A stretch of 64,000 nt of DNA from JACDAL01 sp963849115 (GTDB taxonomy: Bacteria > Actinomycetota > CADDZG01 > WHSQ01). The position numbers and the translations under genes were made by a program. Within the stretch, counting starts at the first letter, position 1, and every line of letters begins with the position of its first letter. The notes under the pieces are model-generated. The model saw nothing but the letters and a program-made list of their open reading frames with translations. It did no database searches and was not told the DNA's origin. Below are positions 17,274-25,134 of the stretch, piece after piece. The stretch lies in contig CAWKGK010000009.1 of assembly GCA_963849115.1 (NCBI GenBank), positions 930,001 through 994,000 of the forward strand. Reading direction: 5' to 3'.

Positions 17274-17303
17274 CCACCGTTTGGTGGTGAAACGCACAAG
17301 TTG
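17244..17303 (+). repeat. Paired promoter-region motif, locus a (21-bp exact direct repeat)
   Basis: GGTGGTGAAACGCACAAGTTG occurs at 17244-17264 and again exactly at 17283-17303, 39 bp apart. Between them ACCACC (17273-17278) can pair with the GGTGGT of either copy, a mutually exclusive arrangement. The second copy ends just before the -35 region of the helicase gene at 17339. Confidence 0.85.
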
Positions 17304-17325
17304 TGGGAATCGCCTCTTTCTGGCG

Positions 17326-17331
17326 TATCAT
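17326..17331 (+). promoter_or_regulatory. -10 box of the UvrD-type helicase gene
   Basis: TATCAT lies 7 nt before the ATG at 17339, so transcription should begin at or next to the start codon (leaderless). A weak -35 candidate TTGTGG is at 17301-17306 with a 19-bp spacer and overlaps the second repeat copy. Confidence 0.5.
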
Positions 17332-17338
17332 CGAACAC

Positions 17339-19372
17339 ATGTTCGAGCGGGAGAGCGAGCGGTGGCGGGATGGGCTGAATGAGGCCCAGCTCGAGGCGGT
17401 CCTGCACGACGGCTCCCCTTTGCTGGTGGTGGCGGGGGCCGGGACCGGCAAGACCCGCACGCTGGTGGCGAGGCTCGCCCGGCTGCTCGAACAGGGAGCG
17501 GCTCCCGAGCGGACACTCCTGCTCACCTTCAGCCGTCGCGCCTCCAAGGAGATGCTGGGCCGGGCCCAGCGACTGGCCGGAGGCCCGGAGGCGGCCCGGG
17601 TGTGGGGTGGGACCTTCCACGCGCTGGCAAACCGGTTGCTGCGTCGCTACGGGCAGGCGCTCGGCCTGCCTCCGAGCTTCACCATCATGGACTCCTCCGA
17701 CGCCGCCGACCTCATGGATCTCGTCCGCAGCGAACAGGGCCTGGGGGCGACACGTCGGCGTTTTCCTCGAAAGCAGACTCTCCAACAGATCTATTCGGCG
17801 GTGGTCAACTCTCAAACCAAGCTCACAGAGGTGGTGGAGAAGCGCTTTCCCTGGTGCCGGGAGGAGATCTCCGATGTGCGCTCGGTGTTCGAGGGCTACT
17901 CCGATCGGAAACGCGCCCGGATCGTTCTCGACTACGACGACCTGTTGCTCTACTGGCGGGCTCTGACGAGACACCCGAGCGCCTCGAGACAACTTCTAGG
18001 CCTCTTCGACCACATTCTGGTCGACGAATACCAGGACACCAACGAACTGCAGGCTTCGATCGTCGCAGGCATGCGAGGGGCGGAGACCGGAGTTATGGCG
18101 GTAGGCGATGATGCGCAGGCGATCTACTCTTTTCGTGCCGCCGGATCGGCCAACATGCTGAGCTTCTGTGACCTGTTCCCCGGAGCCAGGGTGGTTCTCC
18201 TCGAGCAGAACTACCGCTCCACACAGCCGGTCCTCGATGTCTCGAACGAGGTCATCGCCGAAGCCAAAGGGAGCTATTCCAAACGCCTGTGGTCCGAACG
18301 ACCGGGCACCAAAGCTGCACAGCTTGTCCAGTGTCAGGACGAGAGCGCGCAGAGCGATGAGGTCTGTTCACGCGTGCTCGAGGCGCGCGAACGCGGCGTG
18401 CTCTTGCGCCACCAGGCGGTGCTGTTTAGAACCGGACATCACAGCGCCGGATTGGAAGTAGAGCTTTCCCGGCGCAACATCCCGTTCGTCAAATACGGCG
18501 GGCTCAAGTTTCTCGAAGCCGCGCACGTCAAGGACGTCTTGAGTTTGTTGCGCTTCATCGAGAACCCGGACGACGAGTTGAGCTGGTTCAGGAGCTTGCA
18601 GTTGATCGAGGGGGTCGGTCCCCGCACAGCTCGATCTGTCATGACGGAGCTGGGTGTGGGTGATGGGGGGGCGGTACGCCGCGTGGCCGAAGGGCTTGGT
18701 CGTCCTGCGCAGGCTGATTCCGAGGAATGGGCGCAATTCTCCAGCATGATCGTGGACCTCGGCGAGTCAGACGGGGCACCTGCGCCTCAACTCGACAGGA
18801 TCATGTGCTTCTACTCAGACGTGCTCGAACGCAACTACGCCAACGCGGCCGTGAGAGTGCGCGATATCGAAGCCCTGGCGCACATGGCCGGTGCCTACTC
18901 GAGCAGGGGGGCCTTCCTCGCCGAGATCACGCTCGACCCTCCTGCCTCCACCGAAGACCTGGCCGGCCCACCTCTTCTCGATGACGATTACCTGATACTG
19001 TCCACGATCCACTCCGCCAAGGGATGCGAGTGGGACCAGGTTCACGTCCTCGATGTGTGCGACGGGATGATCCCGTCCGACATGGCGCTGACCGACGACG
19101 AGGGGCTCGAAGAGGAGCGACGCGTCTTCTACGTCGCGCTGACGCGAGCAAGAAACGGACTGTATCTGCATCGGCCGATTCGCTACTACCACCGGCGCAT
19201 GGGCCTCGACGACGGCCATGGCTACGGGCAGCTCAGCCGTTTCGTGACCGACGCGGTCAAGGAGAGGCTCGAGGTATGCACCGAACTGGCTCCGGAAGGA
19301 GAAGCAACCGGCCTTGGCTTCAAGACGGACAGGTCTGAGGTGGACGGGTTCCTGGCGAGCCTGTGGAGCTAA
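17339..19372 (+). CDS. UvrD/PcrA-type superfamily 1 ATP-dependent DNA helicase
   Basis: 677 residues from the ATG at 17339. Motifs: LNEAQLEAVLHDGSP (Q region), Walker A VAGAGTGKTRTL, motif Ia LLLTFSRRASKEM, motif II ILVDEYQDTNELQ, motif III GDDAQAIYSFR, motif IV LEQNYRSTQ, motif V STIHSAKGCEWDQVHV and motif VI VALTRARNGLYL. It translocates 3'-5' on DNA in repair or replication-fork rescue. It is shorter than PcrA and lacks its long C-terminal tail. The gene is next to a ligase and a PHP nuclease gene but has its own promoter. Confidence 0.95.
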   Translation: MFERESERWRDGLNEAQLEAVLHDGSPLLVVAGAGTGKTRTLVARLARLLEQGAAPERTLLLTFSRRASKEMLGRAQRLAGGPEAARVWGGTFHALANRLLRRYGQALGLPPSFTIMDSSDAADLMDLVRSEQGLGATRRRFPRKQTLQQIYSAVVNSQTKLTEVVEKRFPWCREEISDVRSVFEGYSDRKRARIVLDYDDLLLYWRALTRHPSASRQLLGLFDHILVDEYQDTNELQASIVAGMRGAETGVMAVGDDAQAIYSFRAAGSANMLSFCDLFPGARVVLLEQNYRSTQPVLDVSNEVIAEAKGSYSKRLWSERPGTKAAQLVQCQDESAQSDEVCSRVLEARERGVLLRHQAVLFRTGHHSAGLEVELSRRNIPFVKYGGLKFLEAAHVKDVLSLLRFIENPDDELSWFRSLQLIEGVGPRTARSVMTELGVGDGGAVRRVAEGLGRPAQADSEEWAQFSSMIVDLGESDGAPAPQLDRIMCFYSDVLERNYANAAVRVRDIEALAHMAGAYSSRGAFLAEITLDPPASTEDLAGPPLLDDDYLILSTIHSAKGCEWDQVHVLDVCDGMIPSDMALTDDEGLEEERRVFYVALTRARNGLYLHRPIRYYHRRMGLDDGHGYGQLSRFVTDAVKERLEVCTELAPEGEATGLGFKTDRSEVDGFLASLWS

Positions 19373-19414
19373 CGGTTCGGGCCCCAGTGACCTAAAGAGT
19401 AGCTCTTTGTTCAG

Positions 19415-19455
19415 GCGCAGCCCCGCTCAGCGGGGCCAGCTGTGCAGAGAACGAA
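19415..19455. terminator. Bidirectional GC hairpin (family AGCCCCGCTnAGCGGGG)
   Basis: CCCCGC (19421-19426) pairs with GCGGGG (19430-19435) around a TCA loop between convergent genes. Related hairpins are at 52713-52746 and 53725-53759. Confidence 0.55.
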
Positions 19456-19458
19456 AAG

Positions 19459-19701
19459 TTAGCCGGCCCCCTCCTGCGTGGGTTGTTCGTCCAGCACCAG
19501 TATCCGCTCCAGCCATTCGGAGCTGCCGTCTGCAGCCGCTCGGATCGCAAGCTCGTCGCCGGCCCGCAACGTGAGGTAGCGGCCGTGCTCGCCGCGCGCC
19601 TGCCGAATCGCCTCGACGAAACGATGGAGGTAAAGGCTGCGCGCGTGCCGCTCGAGCTTTTCGAGATCGATCTTGGTGCCCTCGGTTCGTTGCTCCGGCA
19701 T
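19459..19701 (-). CDS. Small conserved-looking hypothetical protein
   Basis: 80 residues from the ATG at 19701, preceded by GGGAG. The sequence is mixed alpha/beta: an N-terminal basic helix (IDLEKLERHARSLYLHRFVEAIRQAR) and then LTLRAGDELAIRAAADGSSEWLERILVLDE. There is no membrane segment or metal motif. It is encoded just upstream of, and apart from, the glgB end; family unknown. Confidence 0.55.
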   Translation of the reverse strand: MPEQRTEGTKIDLEKLERHARSLYLHRFVEAIRQARGEHGRYLTLRAGDELAIRAAADGSSEWLERILVLDEQPTQEGAG

Positions 19702-19732
19702 TCTGGCTCCCTCTGTTTTCTTAAGCCACAGT

Positions 19733-21898
19733 CTATCCGTAGAGCCACAGCACACCGAGTGGGGGCAGGGTGACTATGGCGGAGTGGTCGAGGCCGTGCC
19801 AGGGCCGGGCTTCGGCAACCACGGCGCCCATGTTGCCGACGTTCGTTCCCCCATAAGCCTCGGAATCGGTGTTCAGCACCTCCGTGAAGCTTGCAGCGCG
19901 CGGCAGCCCTATGCGAAAGCCTTCTCTGACCGTGGGGGAGAGATTGCAGATGCACACGAGGCTCTTGGCCGAGTTGCCGGCGCGAAAGAACGACAGAACG
20001 TTGTTGTCTGCGTCATTGGCATCAATCCACTCGAAGCCCTCGTCTGTGGAGTCTCGCTCCCACAACGCGGGAATATCCTTGTAGGCACGGTTGAGGTCCT
20101 TGACCAAGCGCTGTATTCCCTCGTGTTCGGGATGATCGAGCAAATGCCAGTCGATGCTCTTGTCGTGGCTCCATTCCGTCGGTTGCGCGAACTCCGATCC
20201 CATGAATAAGAGCTGCTTGCCGGGATGCGCCCACATGTAAGCGTAAAGGGAGCGCAAGTTGGCGAGCTGCTGCCAGCGATCGCCGGGCATCTTGTGCAGC
20301 AACGATCCCTTGCCGTGGACGACCTCGTCGTGGGACAGGGGAAGCACGAAGTTCTCGCTGAAAGCATAAATCAAACTGAAGGTGAGCTCACCGTGGTGGT
20401 AGCGGCGGTGGATCGGGTCCTTGGTAAAATAGCTGAGCGTGTCGTGCATCCAGCCCATGTTCCACTTGAGCCCGAATCCGAGGCCGCCGAGGTGCACCGG
20501 ACGCGACACTCCCGGCCAGGCGGTCGATTCCTCGGCGATCATCATGACTCCGGGATGTTCGCCGTGCACGACCGTGTTGAGCTCCTTGATGAAGTCGATC
20601 GCCTCGAGGTTCTCACGACCCCCATACCGATTCGGCAGCCACTCGCCCTCTTTGCGGCTGTAGTCGAGATAAAGCATGGAGGCGACCGCATCGACGCGTA
20701 GCCCGTCGATGTGATAGTCCTCGATCCACTGCAATGCGTTCGAGATCAGAAAGTTGCGAACTTCGTTGCGCCCGTAGTTGAAGATCAGAGTGCCCCAATC
20801 CGGATGCTCACCCTGGCGAGGGTCCAAGTGCTCGTACAGCGCGGAGCCGTCAAAACGAGCCAGTGCCCACTCGTCCCGAGGGAAGTGGGCCGGCACCCAG
20901 TCGACGATGACGCCGATGCCCTCTTGATGGAGTGAGTCGACCAGAAAGCGGAATTCGTCGGGAGAGCCGTAACGAGCGGTGGGTGCGAAGTAGTTACCCA
21001 CCTGGTATCCCCATGACCCGCCGAAGGGGTGCTCGGCCACGGGCAGCAGCTCGACGTGAGTAAAGCCCATCTCTGAGCAGTAGCCGGCCAGCAACGGCGC
21101 CATGTCCTTGTAGGTGAGCGTTCCCCCGCCAGGCGTGCGGCGCCAGGAGCCGAGGTGAACCTCGTAGATCGACAGCGGGGACGTAAGGACATCGAAGGAC
21201 CGGCGTTGCGACATCCAATCCCCGTCTGAGAAGTCATGGTGGGGCTCGAAGACGATCGAGGAGGTGCCCGGCGGGATCTCTGTCCGAAAGGCAAAAGGAT
21301 CGGCTTTGAGAATGAGCGAGCGGTCCTCGGTGAGAAGCTCGAACTTGTAATGGGCGCCGTCTGCGATCTGGGGGAGGAACAGCTCCCACACGCCCGATGA
21401 CCCCATCGAGCGCATCGGGTGCATGCGTCCATCCCAACTGTTGAAGTCACCCACGACGCGAACGCTGCGCGCCCCGGGCGCCCACACCGCGAAGCTGGTT
21501 CCGACAACCCCCTCGACCTCTTGCACGTGGGCTCCCAGCTTGTGGTGGAGCCGGCGGTGGCGTCCTTCCTGGATGAGGTGGAGGTCGAGCTCGCCCAGAG
21601 TCGGCGGAAACCTGTAGGGATCTTCTAATCTGAAGGTGTTGCCGTCGCCGTAGGAGACCTCGTGCTGGTAGGAGGCGGGATCGGAATCGAGTGTCGCTTC
21701 GAACAGACCGGCGGGATCGATCCTGTCCAGTTTTCCCACCAAGTGCCCGTTGCTGAGGCAGTGGACCGACTCCGCTCCCGGCCGCCACGCACGCACTACC
21801 ACGCCTGCGGGAGTGGGATGTTTTCCTAGCAAGCCGTGAGGGTTGGCTAGCTCGCCCCGGAGCAGCAGATCGAGTTCCCGTCCGGGTGCCCGGCTCAC
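19733..21898 (-). CDS. glgB: 1,4-alpha-glucan branching enzyme
   Basis: 721 residues from the GTG at 21898, which overlaps the mak stop (GTGA). An N-terminal extension and the CBM48 domain (FAVWAPGARSVRVVGDFNSWDGR) precede the GH13 barrel. Catalytic regions are seen in YEVHLGSWRR, HVELLPVAEHPFGGSWGYQ, the nucleophile region DGLRVDAVASMLYLDYSRKEG, the acid MIAEESTAWP, and LPLSHDEVVHGKGSL. The enzyme makes alpha-1,6 branches in glycogen; in the GlgE pathway it acts on the linear maltosyl polymer. It is the last gene of the glgE-treS-mak-glgB cluster. Confidence 0.97.
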   Translation of the reverse strand: MSRAPGRELDLLLRGELANPHGLLGKHPTPAGVVVRAWRPGAESVHCLSNGHLVGKLDRIDPAGLFEATLDSDPASYQHEVSYGDGNTFRLEDPYRFPPTLGELDLHLIQEGRHRRLHHKLGAHVQEVEGVVGTSFAVWAPGARSVRVVGDFNSWDGRMHPMRSMGSSGVWELFLPQIADGAHYKFELLTEDRSLILKADPFAFRTEIPPGTSSIVFEPHHDFSDGDWMSQRRSFDVLTSPLSIYEVHLGSWRRTPGGGTLTYKDMAPLLAGYCSEMGFTHVELLPVAEHPFGGSWGYQVGNYFAPTARYGSPDEFRFLVDSLHQEGIGVIVDWVPAHFPRDEWALARFDGSALYEHLDPRQGEHPDWGTLIFNYGRNEVRNFLISNALQWIEDYHIDGLRVDAVASMLYLDYSRKEGEWLPNRYGGRENLEAIDFIKELNTVVHGEHPGVMMIAEESTAWPGVSRPVHLGGLGFGLKWNMGWMHDTLSYFTKDPIHRRYHHGELTFSLIYAFSENFVLPLSHDEVVHGKGSLLHKMPGDRWQQLANLRSLYAYMWAHPGKQLLFMGSEFAQPTEWSHDKSIDWHLLDHPEHEGIQRLVKDLNRAYKDIPALWERDSTDEGFEWIDANDADNNVLSFFRAGNSAKSLVCICNLSPTVREGFRIGLPRAASFTEVLNTDSEAYGGTNVGNMGAVVAEARPWHGLDHSAIVTLPPLGVLWLYG

Positions 21899-23307
21899 CG
21901 CGCTGCCTCCCGGTCGACCGCATTCCTGATGCCCTCGAGCGGTATCCGAGCCCACTCCGGCCGGTGACTGCGTTCGTAGGCCAGCTCGTAGAGAGCCTTG
22001 TCGAGCTCCAATACGTTCAACATTATCCCCGTGCTCTCCTCGTCTGGAAGGAACTCGCCTTCGTGTGAAGTGCGAAGGTAAGCGCGCAGGAAGCGCTCTC
22101 TTGCGAGATCCTCCCATGCCTCGGCGACCGGCTTCAGGCGGTCCCACTCAGGCGAGGCGGGCTCGGCTCTCTTGAAGAGAGCGGCGGTCGCAACATAGCT
22201 GAACGAGCGCAGCATGCCTGCGACGTCTCTGAGCGGTGATTCTTTGCTCCTGCGAGCCTGAAGGCTCCGAGCCGGCTCGCCTTCGAAATCCAAAATCATC
22301 CAACCGCGCTCGGTGAGCATGGTCTGGCCCAGATGGTAGTCACCGTGGATACGCGTCTTGGCGCCCGGGTCGGTCACCGATGGGAGCAGCTCGATAATTC
22401 GAGTGATCTCCGCAATGAGGTCCTCGAGTTCTCCGTTGCTTCGGGCTTGCTCCAGTGAGTCACTGGCACGTTCGGCCCATTGCTTGAGATCCGCTGAGTC
22501 GATGGGCTCGGCCGAGAACTCGATATCTACTCCGTCGCGAGCAAGCATTACGTGCAGTGCCGCAGTCACGTCTCCCAGCTGTTCGATCTCTTCGAGGATC
22601 TGCGAAGCTTCCTCCTCGAGCGCACTTCGAAGGTCTTGTGGAACAGGCGTCGCAGCGTGCTCCAAGAGGTGGTCGAGGTGAGTCAAGGTTTCCTGCCATC
22701 CGTCTCTGGCATCCAGGAGAAAGTGCTGGGCGATTCCCAGATCGTAGAAGTCTGCTTCGGATTCTGCCGCGTCGGGCTCATAGCGCAGCTCGCCCACTTG
22801 TGCGGGGATGCTGCCGAACCCTTCGCCGGTCAACAGCCGCGCCATCTCGAGCTCGGGATTGGGCCCGGGCTCGACTCGCCGCAGAACCTTCATGATTATC
22901 GCTTCGTCGAAGATCACCGAGCTGTTGGATTGCTCCGAGGAGACCGAGCGCACCGAGCTGCGTCCGGGTTCGGACATCGGATCAAGCCCCGGACCGGAGA
23001 AGCGAAAGCTGCCTTGCCTGCCTCTCAGTGTGGAACCATGTGCCATGTGCTTGGCTAACGCCTTCAGCCGATCGGAGTCCTTCTCGAAGGGGTCTCGAAA
23101 CTCGCCGGTGGATGCGATCAGGAGCAGGTTGTAGACATCCGAGCCACCATCGGCGAAGTCGATCCGAACCAGAATAGCCATGAGTGGGGGAGGGCCATGG
23201 TCTAAGACGGTGTCGTCGATCAGCGTGACGCCGGTAATCGATCGCTCCTTGGCCCCGAACCATCTCTTCTGCGGAAGCATCGTCGACAAGCTATCGACTT
23301 GGATCAT
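21895..23307 (-). CDS. mak: Maltokinase (maltose 1-phosphate forming)
   Basis: 470 residues. The N-terminal LPQKRWFGAKERSITGVTLID and the kinase-like motif TRIHGDYHLGQTML, with the metal-binding WMILDFEGEPARSL, are diagnostic of maltokinase (aminoglycoside-phosphotransferase fold). It phosphorylates maltose from TreS to maltose 1-phosphate for GlgE. In several organisms Mak is fused to TreS; here it is separate but coupled to glgB by a 4-base overlap. Its Shine-Dalgarno (GGAG, 6 nt before the ATG) lies in the end of element copy B, which fills the whole treS-mak gap. Confidence 0.95.
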   Translation of the reverse strand: MIQVDSLSTMLPQKRWFGAKERSITGVTLIDDTVLDHGPPPLMAILVRIDFADGGSDVYNLLLIASTGEFRDPFEKDSDRLKALAKHMAHGSTLRGRQGSFRFSGPGLDPMSEPGRSSVRSVSSEQSNSSVIFDEAIIMKVLRRVEPGPNPELEMARLLTGEGFGSIPAQVGELRYEPDAAESEADFYDLGIAQHFLLDARDGWQETLTHLDHLLEHAATPVPQDLRSALEEEASQILEEIEQLGDVTAALHVMLARDGVDIEFSAEPIDSADLKQWAERASDSLEQARSNGELEDLIAEITRIIELLPSVTDPGAKTRIHGDYHLGQTMLTERGWMILDFEGEPARSLQARRSKESPLRDVAGMLRSFSYVATAALFKRAEPASPEWDRLKPVAEAWEDLARERFLRAYLRTSHEGEFLPDEESTGIMLNVLELDKALYELAYERSHRPEWARIPLEGIRNAVDREAAR

Positions 23308-23474
23308 CTAGTGCTCCGCACCGGGAATACGGTCAGCACCGAGAGCGTCCCTGCGCACTGGTCGCTAGGCGCGAGGAGCGAGCGTACCTGGAAGGTACGT
23401 GAGCGACGAGGAACGACGCGAGCGGGGATGCAGGGGCGCTCGAATGCGATCGGATTCACGGGGAGGTGCACCTA
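23308..23474 (-). repeat. Dispersed structured intergenic element, copy B (167 bp)
   Basis: Read on the minus strand it starts TAGGTGCACCTCCCC at the treS stop and ends GCGGAGCACTAG directly before the mak ATG, so it is the entire spacer of the operon. It folds into an outer stem (GAGCGC-CCCTGC with GCAGGG-ACGCTC, 11 of 12 pairs), an inner hairpin CGTACCT-TCC-AGGTACG (plus positions 23382-23400), and a 3' hairpin ACCG/CGGT. Copies A (186-380) and C (44458-44625) share this plan. It may affect differential expression of treS versus mak-glgB. Confidence 0.85.
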
Positions 23475-25115
23475 ATCCTCGTTGACGAGTTGGAACCAGT
23501 AAAAGGCGTGTGGCCCGAACGTTAGCAGGTAAGGCAGCTCACCTATCCTGGGAAAGCGCTCCCGGCCCAGCAGCTCGATTGGGTACATTTCCGCGTAAGC
23601 GGACATATCCAACTCGGCTGCCTGAGCGCGAGACGAAAGGTTGTTTATGCACAGAACGATGTCGTCCTCGTACTGGCGCAGAAAGGCGAAGATGGCGGGG
23701 TTGTTGGGGTGGCACGTCTCGAAGCTTCCCAGTCCAAAAACCGGATGCTGTTTTCGAACAGCCAGCAGCCTTCGGAACCAATGCAGGAAAGAGTTCTGGT
23801 CCCGCATCTCGGCCTCGACGTTAACCGCCTGATAGCCGTAGACCGGATCCAACAGGACCGGAAGGTAGAGCTGCGCGAAGTCCGCCCGTGAGAAGCCGGC
23901 GTTGCGGTCCACGTTCCACTGCATCGGCGTACGCACGCCGTCGCGATCTCCTAAGTAGATGTTATCGCCCATGCCGATCTCGTCCCCGTAGTAAACGATG
24001 GGAGTACCCGGGAGTGACAGCAGCATGGCGTGGAACAGCTCCATCTGGTTCGTCGAGTTCTCGAGCAGGGGAGCGAGGCGGCGTCTGATGCCGACGTTGA
24101 GCTTCATACGAGGGTCTTTGGCGTACTCGTTGTACATGTAGTCGCGCTCTTCGTCCGTGACCATCTCGAGGGTGAGCTCGTCGTGGTTACGAAGGAAGAT
24201 GCCCCATTGGCAATTGTTGGGTATCGTGGGGGTTTGCTCCAAGATCTCCACAATCGGATAACGAACCTGGCGACGAGCGGCCATGAACATTCGCGGCATC
24301 AGCGGGAAGTGGAAGGCCATGTGGCACTCGTCGCCGGCGGCGAAGTATTCGACCACGTCGCTCGGCCACTGGTTGGCCTCGGCCAAGAGGACGACGTTCT
24401 CGTAGGAACTGTCGATCTCCCTGCGCACTCGCTTGAGGAACTCGTGGGTCTCCTCGAGGTTCTCGCAGTTCGTCCCTTCCCGCTCGAAGAGGTAGGGAAC
24501 GGCATCCAACCTGAAGCCATCGAGTCCCAGGTCGAGCCAGAACTTGAGCACGGCAATCATCTGCGCCTGAACCTCGGCGTTGTCGTAATTGAGGTCGGGC
24601 TGGTGACTGAAGAAACGATGCCAGTAATACGCCTGAGCTTCCTCGTCCCAGGTCCAATTGGAGCGCTCGGTGTCGACGAAGATGACGCGGGCCTCCGGGT
24701 ACCTGCTCTCGTCGTGGGCCCACACGTACCAGTCTCTCTTGGCCGACCCCGGAACGCGTGACTCCTGGAACCAGGGGTGCTGGTCCGATGTGTGGTTCAT
24801 GACCATGTCCGCGACCACGCGCATGCCGCGCTCGTGCGCCGCTTCGAGAAACTCCATGAAGTCGTTCAGGTTTCCGTATTCGGGCAGAATCGAGTAGAAG
24901 TCGGAGATGTCGTACCCGCCGTCTTTCTGGGGAGATTGGTAGAAGGGCAGCAGCCAGATGCAGTCCACGCCGAGCCACTCGAGATAGTCGAGCTTTTCGA
25001 CGAGCCCGTTGAAGTCTCCGTAGCCGTCGGAGTTGGCGTCGAAGAAGCTTCGCGCATAGAGCTCGTAGAAGACCGCGGTCTTGAACCAGTTCGAGTCCCG
25101 GGGCGGCGCGATCAC
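23472..25115 (-). CDS. treS: Trehalose synthase (maltose/trehalose isomerase)
   Basis: 547 residues, typical of TreS without a fused maltokinase. GH13 motifs: FYELYARSFFDANSDGYGDF, VADMVMNHTSDQHPWF, DGFRLDAVPYLF with the nucleophile Asp, LLAEANQWPSDV with the acid/base Glu, and FLRNHDELTLEMV. It interconverts trehalose and maltose. The start is GTG at 25115 with GGAG 8 nt upstream, 19 bp after glgE. Element copy B follows its stop. Confidence 0.96.
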   Translation of the reverse strand: MIAPPRDSNWFKTAVFYELYARSFFDANSDGYGDFNGLVEKLDYLEWLGVDCIWLLPFYQSPQKDGGYDISDFYSILPEYGNLNDFMEFLEAAHERGMRVVADMVMNHTSDQHPWFQESRVPGSAKRDWYVWAHDESRYPEARVIFVDTERSNWTWDEEAQAYYWHRFFSHQPDLNYDNAEVQAQMIAVLKFWLDLGLDGFRLDAVPYLFEREGTNCENLEETHEFLKRVRREIDSSYENVVLLAEANQWPSDVVEYFAAGDECHMAFHFPLMPRMFMAARRQVRYPIVEILEQTPTIPNNCQWGIFLRNHDELTLEMVTDEERDYMYNEYAKDPRMKLNVGIRRRLAPLLENSTNQMELFHAMLLSLPGTPIVYYGDEIGMGDNIYLGDRDGVRTPMQWNVDRNAGFSRADFAQLYLPVLLDPVYGYQAVNVEAEMRDQNSFLHWFRRLLAVRKQHPVFGLGSFETCHPNNPAIFAFLRQYEDDIVLCINNLSSRAQAAELDMSAYAEMYPIELLGRERFPRIGELPYLLTFGPHAFYWFQLVNED

Positions 25116-25134
25116 GGCTGCACTCCAGGTCCGA

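Noticed and set aside
17244..17303. Paired repeats as a minimal CRISPR array
   Set aside because: Only two units per locus, 18-20 bp spacers that are partly complementary to the repeats, no cas genes, and the units vary between loci.
19739..20209. Plus-strand open frames within glgB, treS and mak
   Set aside because: All overlap GH13 or kinase genes with intact catalytic motifs on the minus strand.
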